The translations under genes were made by a program, and so were the position numbers. DNA of 64,000 bases from contig JAYSGB010000017.1 in the NCBI GenBank assembly GCA_041913045.1, positions 13,077 through 77,076 of the forward strand. The letters run 5' to 3'. Below are positions 8,290 to 16,814 of the stretch, one piece after another; positions within the stretch are counted from its first letter, which is position 1; each line of letters opens with the position of its first letter. The DNA comes from CAMLOF01 sp041913045. Lineage in GTDB: Bacteria > Pseudomonadota > Gammaproteobacteria > Burkholderiales > Burkholderiaceae_C. A model generated the notes under the pieces. The model was not told the DNA's origin, searched no databases, and saw only the letters and a program-made list of their open reading frames with translations.

Positions 8290-10230
8290 ATGACGCCCGA
8301 GCCCGCCATCGATTTCGACCTGCTCGACCTGGACGTGCGCCAGGCGTCGGCACTGAACCGGCGTGCGTTGCGCTGGCTGACGGCCTTGCTGTTGCTGGTG
8401 GCGCTTTCCATCGGCGGCTTGGTGGCATTCCTGTTCCAGGCCGAGGCGCAGGAAGAGGCGCGCCGGGACGCCGCCGATGCCGAGTGGCTGGACCAGACCT
8501 TGCGCTTCCATTTCCGGCGGCTGGAGGCCGACCTGGCCTTGCTCGCCAGGCGCGAACGGCCGCAGGGCGACGGCGCGGTTCTTGAGCGGGCGGGCCAGTT
8601 GTGGCGCGGGCAGGGCGTTGTGCTCCACCATGCCTGGCTGGACGCTGCGGCGCAGCCCTTCGCTGACAACTGGCCCGCGCAGTGGGCGCCCCTGACGGAC
8701 GACCCCGCACAGGCAGGCGCCATTGCCGTGATGCTGGACACGGCGAGGGGGCTGCGGCGCCCTGCCTACGCGGGGCCCTTGCCTTCCTCGGATGGATCTG
8801 CTCACTGGCTGTGGCTGGCGGTCCCCGCTTTCAGCGGCGAACGCTTTGTGGGTAGTTATGTGGCGGTCATCCACGCGGGCCGTGCGCTGGAACAGGCAGT
8901 GCCAGGCTGGTTCTTGCAGGAACATGCCTTGCGTTCCATCTTCACCACAGGGCATGTTGAAACCAATGACGCAGGTGAGCGGTACACCGTGCCTGTGAAT
9001 CTGCCGGGGGCGCAGTGGACGCTCGGCGTGCGTGTGCAGCAGGCCCAGCCTGCTCGGGCACCCAGGGTTTTCTTTGCCGTGGCGTTGGTGTGTTTGCTCA
9101 GCATGTCTGCAGCGCTTTACTGGCTGGCGCGTGACGCATCGCGCAGGCGGCGGGCCGAGGCCCGCCTGCAATCCCAGGTGGCCCTGCGCACCGCCATGGA
9201 GCGCGCCGTCACCCTGGGCCTGTGCGCCTGGGGTGGCGACGGTCGGCTGCTTTACGCCAACCACGCCTTTGCCCGGTTGCTTGGGCGGGAGCCTGCCGAT
9301 GTGGCGCGGCAGACCGTCGAACAGCCCTGGTGGCCCTTGGCAACGCCACCGGGCCAGAATGTTCCGCCAGAGGGGCTTGAACAGCGCTGGACCAGGCCAG
9401 ACGGCGAGCACGTGGACGTGCTTGTGCATGCGGCTCCAATGGCGCACGCCGATGGGCGCGTAGCCGGGTGGATGGCTTCTGCGCTGGACGTGACGGAGCG
9501 CAGGCGCATCGAACGGCTGGCCGCCAGCCAGCAGGAAAAACTCGAAGCCAGCGCCCGCCTGGTGGCGGTGGGGGAGGTGGCCTCCACCCTGGCCCACGAA
9601 CTCAACCAACCGCTCGGCGCACTCAGCGGCTTTGCCAACGGCCTGCTCAACCGCGTGCGCGAAGGCAGCATCACCCTGGAGCAGGCCGTGCCCGTGGTCG
9701 AGCGCATGGAACGGATTGCGCAGAAGGCCGGGCGCGTCATCCAGCGTGTGAACGCCTTCGCGCGGCGGCAGGAGATGGCGCCCCAAGCCACCGACCTGAG
9801 CGCCTTTGTGCAACGTGTGGCGGGGCAACTCACCTTGCCACCGGGCGTCAGCCTCAATTTGCAATTGCCCAGCCACCCCGTCAGCGTGCCCGCAGATGCG
9901 CTGTTGCTGGAGCACGCCGTGCACAACCTGGTGCTCAACGCTACCGAATGGGCACCCCGGGGCACGTTGCGCCCGGCACGGGTGCGGGTAACGCTGGAAG
10001 AACAGGAGTCGCAAGCGGTTCTGCTGGTGGAAGACAGCGGCCCTGGTGTAGCGCCCGAGGATGCGGCATCCATTTTCGAAGCCTTCCACACCCGCAAGCC
10101 TGGAGGCATGGGCATGGGGCTGTCCATCTGCCGCTCCATTGTCGAAGCGCACCACGGCCGCCTGGAGGTGGGGCGCAGCCCCGAGCTGGGCGGGGCACAA
10201 TTCACAATCTGGCTGCCCAAGAACCCATGA
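8290..10230 (+). CDS. DctB/DctS-like sensor histidine kinase for C4-dicarboxylates
   Basis: A 646-residue membrane kinase. TM1 is at about 28-50, a periplasmic sensor domain of about 200 residues follows, and TM2 is near 260-280. Next come a PAS domain (about 300-410), the H-box LAHELNQPLGAL with His about 436, the N-box (NLVLNATEW) and G-boxes (DSGPGV, GMGMGLSI). The HELNQPL form is typical of the DctB/FixL/TodS group. I chose ATG 8290; in-frame ATGs at 8257 and 8266 would overlap or almost touch the divergent binding-protein gene. The regulator gene overlaps the stop by 4 bases. Confidence 0.88.
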   Translation: MTPEPAIDFDLLDLDVRQASALNRRALRWLTALLLLVALSIGGLVAFLFQAEAQEEARRDAADAEWLDQTLRFHFRRLEADLALLARRERPQGDGAVLERAGQLWRGQGVVLHHAWLDAAAQPFADNWPAQWAPLTDDPAQAGAIAVMLDTARGLRRPAYAGPLPSSDGSAHWLWLAVPAFSGERFVGSYVAVIHAGRALEQAVPGWFLQEHALRSIFTTGHVETNDAGERYTVPVNLPGAQWTLGVRVQQAQPARAPRVFFAVALVCLLSMSAALYWLARDASRRRRAEARLQSQVALRTAMERAVTLGLCAWGGDGRLLYANHAFARLLGREPADVARQTVEQPWWPLATPPGQNVPPEGLEQRWTRPDGEHVDVLVHAAPMAHADGRVAGWMASALDVTERRRIERLAASQQEKLEASARLVAVGEVASTLAHELNQPLGALSGFANGLLNRVREGSITLEQAVPVVERMERIAQKAGRVIQRVNAFARRQEMAPQATDLSAFVQRVAGQLTLPPGVSLNLQLPSHPVSVPADALLLEHAVHNLVLNATEWAPRGTLRPARVRVTLEEQESQAVLLVEDSGPGVAPEDAASIFEAFHTRKPGGMGMGLSICRSIVEAHHGRLEVGRSPELGGAQFTIWLPKNP

Positions 10231-10850
10231 ACCCCACAGTGCATATCGTTGACGATGACGCGGACTTCCGCGATGCGTTGGCGTGGCTGCTCGATTCGCG
10301 TGGCTTGCCTGCGCGCACCTGGGCAGGGGGCGATGTTTTCCTGCAGGCGCTGCGCGGCGGGCCGCGCCCCTGGCCTTGCAGCGTGGTGTTGCTCGACATC
10401 CGCATGGAGCCGCTGTCTGGCCTGGCCACCTTTGAGGAACTCAAGACCCTGGGTTGGCCGTGGCCGGTGCTCTTTTTGACCGGACATGGCGACGTGGGCA
10501 TGGCGGTGGCCGCCGTCAAGAACGGCGCCTGGGACTTTCTGGAAAAACCGTTTCAGGACAACCAGCTGGTGGACAAGGTGGAAGCGGCACGGCAGGCCGC
10601 GCTGGACTGGCAGGCAAGCGAACACGAGCGACTGAGCTTCCAGCAGGCCCTGGCGGGCCTGAGCGCGCGTGAGCGCGAGGTGCTGGATGAACTGCTGCAG
10701 GGCCACTACAACAAGAACATTGCCGACCACCTTGGCATCACCCAGCGCACGGTGGAATTTCACCGCGCCAACATCTTCGAAAAGCTCCAGGTGCAGTCGG
10801 CCATTGAACTGGCGCACCGCATGGGGCTGTACGGCCGCCCCGGCACCTGA
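10227..10850 (+). CDS. FixJ/DctR-type response regulator with LuxR DNA-binding domain
   Basis: A 207-residue regulator. The receiver (Asp about 57 in LLDIRMEPLSG, FLTGHGDVGMAV, Lys in FLEKPF) is of the FixJ/NarL type. The C-terminal LuxR helix-turn-helix (about 140-200, LSAREREVLDELLQG and RTVEFHR) binds DNA. No sigma-54 interaction domain is present, so this is DctR-like (as in Rhodobacter DctSR), not DctD. It is coupled to the kinase by an ATGA overlap. The likely target is dctA and possibly the binding-protein gene. Confidence 0.87.
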   Translation: MNPTVHIVDDDADFRDALAWLLDSRGLPARTWAGGDVFLQALRGGPRPWPCSVVLLDIRMEPLSGLATFEELKTLGWPWPVLFLTGHGDVGMAVAAVKNGAWDFLEKPFQDNQLVDKVEAARQAALDWQASEHERLSFQQALAGLSAREREVLDELLQGHYNKNIADHLGITQRTVEFHRANIFEKLQVQSAIELAHRMGLYGRPGT

Positions 10851-10858
10851 GCCGCCGC

Positions 10859-11860
10859 TTATTGCAAGAAGCCGATGCGCGTCTTGCTGCCGCCCTGCCT
10901 GGGCAGGTCTTCCACCTCTATCGCCTCTCGCCGGGCCAGCCGCGCATTGCCAAAGCCGGTCATCAGCGCCCGCCGCATTTCGCGCGGGGCCAGTGTGGCC
11001 AGCTGGTCCAGCACGTCATCGGCAGGTTCCTCGGCAAACAGGCGGCCCCAGTCGTGCTCCTCGCGCAGGGCCTGGTAAATCTGCCGCGCGATCTGGCGGG
11101 CGGCCTCCGGGCTCGGCGACTCGATCTGGAACACGTTCATGCGGTTAAGGATGGGCTCGGGGATGCCGCGCTCGTCGTTGGCGGTGGTGATCCAGATCAC
11201 CTGGCTGGCGTCGATCGGCACCTCGGCGAATTCGTCGATGAAGTGCTGCGCCGTATCGTGCTCCAGCAGGCTGTAGAGCGCACCCAACGGGTCGTACTGG
11301 GCATCGGCGCTGGCCTTGTCGATCTCGTCCACCACGATCACCGGGTTGGCGTACTGCCCGTCCACCAGGGCCTCGAACACCTTGCCGGGCCGGGCGCCTT
11401 TCCATTGCGATGACGAGCCCGACAGCAACCAGCCCGCCGTCATGGAACTCATCGGCACCAGGTTCATGGTGGTGCCCAGCAGGTCGGCCACCTTGCGCGC
11501 GAAGTGCGTCTTGCCCACCCCGGGCGGGCCCAGCAGCAGCATGGGGGTGAGTTCCAGGTTGTCCTGGCTGTCCTGGCTCAGCGCCACGTGGCGGCGCAGA
11601 TCGTCCAGCGGTTCGCCGAAGTTGGGGAGCTGGTCGTAGAGGGCGGCCATGTCGGGCACGCCCGAAGGCTTGACTGCGAAGCGCTGCGGTCCGCGTTCCA
11701 GCATGCGCTCGTAGGTGGAGCGCAGGCTTTCGTGTTCGCGTTCGTTGCCCTGGGCCTGCAGCTTGGCAAGTTTGCGTTCCACGTCATCGGCGCGGAACAC
11801 GCTGCGCATACGGGCAATGGGCAGCCCGAGAGAGGGTACGGTGAGGCTGGTCGAGCTCAT
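10859..11860 (-). CDS. Lon-like AAA+ ATPase without a protease domain
   Basis: A 333-residue stand-alone AAA+ protein. Residues 1-90 are helical. Walker A GPPGVGKTH is at about 111-119, Walker B VIVVDEIDKAS near 161-171, sensor 1 WITTAND near 216, and a helical lid follows. The ATPase module resembles that of Lon, but the N-terminal substrate domain and the Ser-Lys protease domain are both missing. It may be a remodelling chaperone; substrates are unknown. ATG at 11860 is preceded by a good AAGGAG; an upstream GTG is less likely. It converges on the dctR-like gene (8 bases between stops) and stands behind a sigma-54 promoter match and a 26-base palindrome. Confidence 0.8.
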   Translation of the reverse strand: MSSTSLTVPSLGLPIARMRSVFRADDVERKLAKLQAQGNEREHESLRSTYERMLERGPQRFAVKPSGVPDMAALYDQLPNFGEPLDDLRRHVALSQDSQDNLELTPMLLLGPPGVGKTHFARKVADLLGTTMNLVPMSSMTAGWLLSGSSSQWKGARPGKVFEALVDGQYANPVIVVDEIDKASADAQYDPLGALYSLLEHDTAQHFIDEFAEVPIDASQVIWITTANDERGIPEPILNRMNVFQIESPSPEAARQIARQIYQALREEHDWGRLFAEEPADDVLDQLATLAPREMRRALMTGFGNARLARREAIEVEDLPRQGGSKTRIGFLQ

Positions 11861-11877
11861 CGGGTTCTCCTTCACGA

Positions 11878-11903
11878 CACTGTGCTTTCATTCAAGCACA
11901 GTG
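11878..11903. repeat. Perfect 10-bp inverted repeat upstream of the AAA+ gene
   Basis: CACTGTGCTT (11878-11887) and AAGCACAGTG (11894-11903) pair perfectly around a 6-base loop. It overlaps the -12 region of the sigma-54 promoter match and would cover the start site. It could be an operator or an mRNA hairpin that clamps the 5' end; no T-run on either side. Confidence 0.6.
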
Positions 11904-11911
11904 CGTGCCAG
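11894..11911 (-). promoter_or_regulatory. Sigma-54 (RpoN) promoter match for the AAA+ gene
   Basis: On the minus strand CTGGCACGCACTGTGCTT has a perfect -24 element (CTGGCACG), the required 10 bases between GG and GC, and a -12 element differing from TTGCW at one position. The predicted start near 11885 gives a leader of about 25 bases that contains the ribosome site. No enhancer site was identified. Confidence 0.55.
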
Positions 11912-11956
11912 CATTCAATGCCGGAATAACCCCGGTGAACCCGCCAGTTGCGAAAT

Positions 11957-12283
11957 TCAGACGCCGTTGCCGCCGATGAGCTGCTGCAGTTCGCCGGACT
12001 CGTACATCTCCATCATGATGTCGGAGCCGCCGATGAACTCGCCCTTGACGTACAGCTGGGGAATGGTCGGCCAGTTGCTGTATTCCTTGATGCCCTGGCG
12101 CACTTCCTGGTCTTCCAGCACGTTGACGGTGGTCAGCGTGCGCGGGTCCACGCCGCAGGCCTTGAGGATTTGCACCGCGCGGCCGGAGAAGCCGCACATG
12201 GGGAAGCTTGCCGTGCCCTTCATGAAGAGCACGATGTCGTTGTTCTTGACCAGTTGGTCGATGCGTTGCTGGGTGTCGCTCAT
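11957..12283 (-). CDS. grxD: Monothiol glutaredoxin (Grx4 type)
   Basis: A 108-residue cytosolic monothiol glutaredoxin with the CGFS active site (about residues 29-32) and the conserved [16 protein letters not shown] glutathione-binding region. This class carries and transfers [2Fe-2S] clusters rather than reducing disulfides. I chose the ATG giving MSDTQQ. An ATT/TTG-type extension of five residues is possible. It is the last gene of the hemA-prfA-prmC-grxD group, an order familiar in Burkholderiales. Confidence 0.95.
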   Translation of the reverse strand: MSDTQQRIDQLVKNNDIVLFMKGTASFPMCGFSGRAVQILKACGVDPRTLTTVNVLEDQEVRQGIKEYSNWPTIPQLYVKGEFIGGSDIMMEMYESGELQQLIGGNGV

Positions 12284-12339
12284 GATTGCCGTTTCCAAAA
12301 AGTGGGTGCAGCCCTAGGCCGCATGTTCCATGCCCCGGA

Positions 12340-13239
12340 TTATCCCCGTTGCGGGGAGTCCCCTTCAAACGGTGTGGGTTGGCCCGGCCAGACGCCACCC
12401 GTGCAGCGCACGTGTCCGGCCAGGTCTTGCCGGTGTTCGACCCTGCCGTAGCCCGCTTGTTCCAGCAGCCGGGCCACGTCAACGCCCTGGTCCCAGCCGT
12501 GTTCCAGTAGCAGGTGGCAGCCCGGCCGCAGGTGCGCGCGCGCCTGCGACACGATCTCGCGGATGTCGTCCAGGCCGTCGGCACCGCTGGCCAGGGCCTG
12601 CAGGGGCTCGTGCGTGAGCGCGGCCAAGTGCGGGTCGTCAGCGCGGATGTAGGGCGGGTTGCTCACGATCAGGTCGAAGGGGGCGGGCGGGGTGTCGGTG
12701 GTGCCCGTGGGCCAGTCACGCAGCCAGTGGCCCAGGCGGAAGCGCACGGGCAGGCTCAACCGCTCGGCGTTGCCCTGTGCCACGGCCAGCGCGTCGGCGC
12801 TCGCGTCCACGGCCCACACCTGTGCATCGGGGCGGCGGTGTTGCAGCGCCAGGGCAATGGCGCCGCTGCCGGTGCCCAGGTCCAGCACGGTGGGGGCGGT
12901 CTGGCCTGCCAGCACATCCAGCGCCCAGTCCACCAGGGTTTCTGTGTCGGGTCGGGGGTCCAGCACGCGGGCGTCCACTTGCAGGGTGAGTCCATGGAAT
13001 TCGCGTTGCCCCACCAGGTAGGCCACGGGCTCGCCTGCCAGGCGGCGCTGGCACAGCACGGTGAACCGTTCAGTGGCCTCCGTGGGCAAGGTGTCGCTGT
13101 CGTGCGCAATCAGCCAGGCGCGATCGTGGTGCTCGCGCCCCAGGCAGTGCAGCAGCAGAACCTGGGCGTCCAGGCGGTCCAGCCCGGTCTGGCGTGCTGC
13201 CTGCAACGCGTCCCGCACCGTTGTTCGGTGATGTGTCAT
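12340..13239 (-). CDS. prmC: Release factor glutamine methyltransferase PrmC
   Basis: A 299-residue SAM-dependent methyltransferase that methylates the glutamine of the GGQ motif in release factors RF1 and RF2. It has an N-terminal helical domain, the SAM-binding [11 protein letters not shown] (about 117-127) and the catalytic NPPYI (about 191-195). It overlaps the stop of its substrate gene prfA by 4 bases. A CCCCG-TTG-CGGGG hairpin (12344-12356) sits at the 3' end of the gene. The N5-glutamine chemistry is established for the family. Confidence 0.95.
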   Translation of the reverse strand: MTHHRTTVRDALQAARQTGLDRLDAQVLLLHCLGREHHDRAWLIAHDSDTLPTEATERFTVLCQRRLAGEPVAYLVGQREFHGLTLQVDARVLDPRPDTETLVDWALDVLAGQTAPTVLDLGTGSGAIALALQHRRPDAQVWAVDASADALAVAQGNAERLSLPVRFRLGHWLRDWPTGTTDTPPAPFDLIVSNPPYIRADDPHLAALTHEPLQALASGADGLDDIREIVSQARAHLRPGCHLLLEHGWDQGVDVARLLEQAGYGRVEHRQDLAGHVRCTGGVWPGQPTPFEGDSPQRG

Positions 13240-14342
13240 GCCAGCGTGCCGTTACCGGCGCGGTCTTCCAACTCGGCCAGCATCTCGGCGCCGCGTGCTA
13301 CCTGCAGGGCGTGAACGACTTCGTCCAGGTCACCTTCCATCACGAAGGTCAGTTTGTATAGCGTGAGGTTGATGCGGTGGTCGGTCACGCGGCCTTGGGG
13401 GAAGTTGTAGGTGCGGATGCGGTCGCTGCGGTCGCCGCTACCCACCAGGCCCTTGCGCGTGGCGGCTTCCTTGGCCTCGCGCTCGTTGCGTTCCTTTTCC
13501 TGCAGGCGCGCCAGCAGCACCTGCAGGGCCTTGGCCTTGTTGCGGTGCTGGCTGCGGTCGTCCTGGCACTCGGCCACGATGCCCGTGGGCAGGTGCGTCA
13601 CGCGCACGGCAGAGTCGGTCTTGTTGATGTGCTGGCCGCCCGCACCGCTGGCGCGAAAGGTGTCGATGCGCAGGTCCGCCGGGTTGATCTGCACGGCCTG
13701 GGCTTCGTCGGGCTCGGGCAGCACGGCCACCGTGCAGGCACTGGTGTGGATGCGGCCCTGCGATTCGGTGGCAGGCACACGCTGCACGCGGTGGCCGCCC
13801 GATTCAAAGCGCAGCCGCCCGTAGGCGTGGTGGCCCAGCACACGCAGCACCACCTCCTTGTAGCCGCCCAGTTCGCTGGGGGATTCGCTCATCACCTCCA
13901 CCCGCCAGCCCTGCCGCTCGGCGTAGCGGGTGTACATGCGCGCCAGGTCACCCGCGAACAGGGCCGCTTCGTCGCCGCCCGTGCCCGCGCGGATTTCCAG
14001 GAAGGCGTGGCGCTCGTCGTCGGGGTCTTTGGGCAGCAGCAGGGTCTGCAGTTCGGTGTCCAGCGCGGCCAGGTCGGCAAGGGCCTGGGCTGCCTCGTCC
14101 TGCGCCATGGCGGCCATGTCGGCGTCGCTGTCCTTGCACATGGCTTCGGCCTCGCGCAGGTCGGCTTCACGTTGCAGGTAGCGCAAGTAGGGCTGCACCA
14201 CGGTGTCGGTGTCGGCGTGTTCGCGCGTCAGCTTGCGAAAGCGCTCCATGTCCGCCACGGCGTCGGGCGCGCTCAACAGGGCGTCCAGCTCGTGCAGGCG
14301 CAGGCGCTGGCGTTCCAGGGTTTCGCGGACGAAGGGTTTCAT
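13236..14342 (-). CDS. prfA: Peptide chain release factor 1
   Basis: RF1, 368 residues, ends translation at UAA and UAG. The GGQ motif lies in [15 protein letters not shown] (about 230-244) and the neighbouring residues fit RF1. The codon-reading loop of domain 2 lies upstream of it. Length is slightly above the usual 360. It starts in a 4-base overlap with hemA and ends in a 4-base overlap with prmC, so all three are translationally coupled. Confidence 0.97.
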   Translation of the reverse strand: MKPFVRETLERQRLRLHELDALLSAPDAVADMERFRKLTREHADTDTVVQPYLRYLQREADLREAEAMCKDSDADMAAMAQDEAAQALADLAALDTELQTLLLPKDPDDERHAFLEIRAGTGGDEAALFAGDLARMYTRYAERQGWRVEVMSESPSELGGYKEVVLRVLGHHAYGRLRFESGGHRVQRVPATESQGRIHTSACTVAVLPEPDEAQAVQINPADLRIDTFRASGAGGQHINKTDSAVRVTHLPTGIVAECQDDRSQHRNKAKALQVLLARLQEKERNEREAKEAATRKGLVGSGDRSDRIRTYNFPQGRVTDHRINLTLYKLTFVMEGDLDEVVHALQVARGAEMLAELEDRAGNGTLA

Positions 14343-15619
14343 CCCCGCTCACCGCCGCCGCGCAGGAACAGGCGCGAAACGGTTTCTGCGGTGGCCTGGC
14401 GGGTGCGTTCGTCGCCCGCGTGCAGTTCGGCCAGGGTGCCGTGCAGCATCTTCTGCGTCAACCCGCGCGACAGGGCTTCCAGCACCGTGTCAATGTCTTC
14501 GCCCTTGGCCAGCAGCTTGCGGGCACGGGCAATCTCGCTGGCGCGCCAGGCGTCGGTCTGCGCGTTGATCTGGCGGATCAGGTTGACCGTGCCGTGCCGG
14601 GGGTCGCGCTGCTGCATCCAGTGCATGAAGCTCTGCACCCCGGCGTCGATGATGGCCTCCGCCTGTGCCACGGCGGCCTGGCGGTTGTCCTTGCCGGTCT
14701 GCACCACGGCGGCCAGGTCGTCCACGGTGTAAAGGTAAACGTCGTCCAGATGTTTGACTTCCACCTCAATGTCGCGCGGCACGGCCAGGTCCACCATGAA
14801 CATGGGGCGGTGGCGGCGCTTTTTCAGCGCACGCTCCACGGCACCCAGGCCGATCAGGGGCAGGGTGCTGGCGGTGCAGCTGATGACGGCGTCGAATTCG
14901 TGCAGGCGTTCGGGCAGGTCAGACAGGCGCATCACCTCGGCGCCAAAGCGGCCAGCCAGTTTTTCGCCGCGTTCCAGCGTGCGGTTGGCAATGGCCATGG
15001 CCTTGGGGTTTTTCGCGGCAAAGTGCGTGGCGGCCAGTTCGATCATCTCGCCCGCACCCACGAAGAGCACGCGGATGTCCTTCAAGTCCTCGAACAACTG
15101 GCCCGCCAGGCGCACGGCAGCAGCGGTCATGCTGATGGAGTGGGCGCCGATCTCGGTGGAACTGCGCACCTGCTTGGCCACGGCAAACGACCGCTGGAAC
15201 AGCTGGTGCAGCGTGGTGCCCAGGGCGCCCACCTCGTCGGCCACGCGCACGGCATCCTTCATCTGGCCCAGGATCTGCGCCTCGCCCAGAACCATACTGT
15301 CCAGGCCGCTGGCCACGCGGAAGGCATGGCGCGCGGCTTCGTCATCGCGCAGCAGGTAGGCGTGCTCGCGCAGCACGTGCGGCGGCACGCCGCCGGTCTC
15401 GGCCAGCCAGTTCAGTGTGGATTCCAGCGCTGGCTCGTCGGCGGCGCAGTAGATCTCGGTGCGGTTGCAGGTGGACAGCAGCGTGGCCTCGGGTTCGCGG
15501 GCCTGCGCAGTGCGAAAACGCTGCAAGGTGGGGGGCAGTTGGTCGAGGGCGAACGCAAACCTTCCGCGCAGATCGAGCGGAGCGGTTTGGTGGTTGATGC
15601 CGAGCGCCCAGACAGCCAT
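14339..15619 (-). CDS. hemA: Glutamyl-tRNA reductase
   Basis: A 426-residue NADPH-dependent enzyme that reduces glutamyl-tRNA to glutamate-1-semialdehyde, the first committed step of C5 haem synthesis. The catalytic Cys is in STCNRTE (about 49-55). The NADPH-binding fold follows with [11 protein letters not shown] (about 190-200) and a C-terminal dimerisation helix. It is first of the hemA-prfA-prmC operon. A consensus TATAAT lies only 9 bases before the start codon, and no Shine-Dalgarno sequence is visible, so the mRNA may be nearly leaderless. Confidence 0.97.
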   Translation of the reverse strand: MAVWALGINHQTAPLDLRGRFAFALDQLPPTLQRFRTAQAREPEATLLSTCNRTEIYCAADEPALESTLNWLAETGGVPPHVLREHAYLLRDDEAARHAFRVASGLDSMVLGEAQILGQMKDAVRVADEVGALGTTLHQLFQRSFAVAKQVRSSTEIGAHSISMTAAAVRLAGQLFEDLKDIRVLFVGAGEMIELAATHFAAKNPKAMAIANRTLERGEKLAGRFGAEVMRLSDLPERLHEFDAVISCTASTLPLIGLGAVERALKKRRHRPMFMVDLAVPRDIEVEVKHLDDVYLYTVDDLAAVVQTGKDNRQAAVAQAEAIIDAGVQSFMHWMQQRDPRHGTVNLIRQINAQTDAWRASEIARARKLLAKGEDIDTVLEALSRGLTQKMLHGTLAELHAGDERTRQATAETVSRLFLRGGGERG

Positions 15620-15628
15620 AAGGCGTGG

Positions 15629-15634
15629 ATTATA
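15629..15634 (-). promoter_or_regulatory. -10 box of hemA
   Basis: A perfect TATAAT on the minus strand, 9 bases from the hemA ATG. The -35 region is weak. Transcription would begin about three or four bases before the start codon. Confidence 0.5.
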
Positions 15635-15672
15635 AAATTGACCGCACCACCTTGGCGCCTGAAGCGCAATTC

Positions 15673-15951
15673 ATGGGCATCCTCGACCTTTTTTTCCATT
15701 TCACCAACTTCCTGCTGCCAGCTGTTGCCGTGGCGTGCCTGCTCACGCCTGGGGTGGTGGGGTGGCGTGGTCTGCGCCTGTCCGGGCCTGCCGCGCGCCG
15801 CTTGTGGCACGTGTGGTTCGTGCTGGGCGGGGTGGGAGTAGGCGTGCTCCTGATCGGGCTGGCCTGGTACGGCCGCGACGGCAAGATGGCGACCTATGCC
15901 GCCCTGGTGCTGGCCATGGGCAGCACGGCGTGGTGGCTGCGCCGGGGCTGA
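15673..15951 (+). CDS. Small inner-membrane protein of unknown function
   Basis: A 92-residue protein with about three transmembrane helices: residues 4-22, 40-60 and 67-85. Charged Arg/Lys residues in the short loops fit a positive-inside topology. The start MGILDLFFHF is preferred to an upstream in-frame ATG that would overlap the hemA promoter. It diverges from hemA. I do not recognise a characterised family; conserved small membrane proteins of this size are frequent next to hemA in related bacteria. Confidence 0.65.
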   Translation: MGILDLFFHFTNFLLPAVAVACLLTPGVVGWRGLRLSGPAARRLWHVWFVLGGVGVGVLLIGLAWYGRDGKMATYAALVLAMGSTAWWLRRG

Positions 15952-15954
15952 GTC

Positions 15955-16014
15955 GCCGCCGGGCCGCCCCAAGGCGATGAAAGCCCCCTCGGGGGGCAGC
16001 GAAGCGTGGGGGCC
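15955..16014. repeat. Intergenic palindromic repeat of Comamonadaceae type
   Basis: A GC-rich element with core hairpin GCCCCC-TCG-GGGGGC (15983-15997) flanked by GGGCCGCCCCAAGGCGATG on the left and GCGAAGCGTGGGGGCCC on the right. I recall very similar repeats scattered between genes in Acidovorax/Hydrogenophaga-type genomes. It lies between two converging genes and could serve both as terminator. Only one copy is in this window. Confidence 0.6.
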
Positions 16015-16040
16015 CATACACCCCGCGAGCGTCGCAGCCT

Positions 16041-16814
16041 TCAGGCTTGCGGCTTGAACCGGTCCACCGCGTCGGTGATCAAACCGTCCAGTCCCATGGC
16101 CCACAGCCGCTGGGCCGTTTCATCGTCGTTGACGGTGTAGCTCAGCGCTCGCCAGCCGTTGGCGTGCACCTGTTGAACCGCATCAGGCGTCCAGATTGGG
16201 TGGTGGGCCACGATGGCCACGCACTCCCGTTCTTTGGCAGCCTGGTCCCAGCCGGGCCACCACTCCTGCAGCAACAAGCCACGCGGCAACACCGGGGCGG
16301 CTTCCCGAGCGGCCGCCAGGGCTTCGGGGCTGAAAGAGGTCATCAGTGGCCAGGGAATGCCTGCCTCGGTCCCGGCGCCCCGCAGGCGCCAAAGCCGTTC
16401 GGCGTGTTGCGCCACCACACGGCCAGTTTCATCTTCCTGGCCGGGAGTGGGTTTGATTTCGATGTTGAGCGCGTACCCGTGGTCCAGGCAGAAGCTGGCC
16501 ACCGCCTCCAGTGTGGGCAGCGGTTCGCCGTGGTAGGTGGGGCTGTGCCAGCTCCCTGCGTCCAGCGTTTCCAGGGTGGGCCAAGTCAGCGCACCTGCCG
16601 TGCCGTTGCCATTCGTGGTGCGCTCCAGTGTGGCGTCGTGCAGCAGGAAGGGCACGCCGTCGGCGCTGAGCTTCACGTCGCATTCGAACATGCGCCAGCC
16701 GTGCGCCGCCCCCAGCCGGAAGGCGGCCAGGGTGTTCTCGGGCGCCAGCTTGCCCGCGCCCCGGTGGGCTACCCAGCGCGGGTAGGGCCAATCTGCTGGT
16801 GTCGTCTGGCTCAT
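16041..16814 (-). CDS. ugpQ: Glycerophosphodiester phosphodiesterase UgpQ
   Basis: A 257-residue cytosolic GDPD that hydrolyses glycerophosphodiesters to glycerol-3-phosphate and an alcohol. The family motif [12 protein letters not shown] (about 18-29), the metal ligands in [11 protein letters not shown] and the [11 protein letters not shown] stretch are present. There is no signal peptide, which fits the cytoplasmic UgpQ type. It is the last gene of ugpBAECQ and overlaps ugpC by 4 bases, so imported diesters would be processed on entry. Confidence 0.93.
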   Translation of the reverse strand: MSQTTPADWPYPRWVAHRGAGKLAPENTLAAFRLGAAHGWRMFECDVKLSADGVPFLLHDATLERTTNGNGTAGALTWPTLETLDAGSWHSPTYHGEPLPTLEAVASFCLDHGYALNIEIKPTPGQEDETGRVVAQHAERLWRLRGAGTEAGIPWPLMTSFSPEALAAAREAAPVLPRGLLLQEWWPGWDQAAKERECVAIVAHHPIWTPDAVQQVHANGWRALSYTVNDDETAQRLWAMGLDGLITDAVDRFKPQA

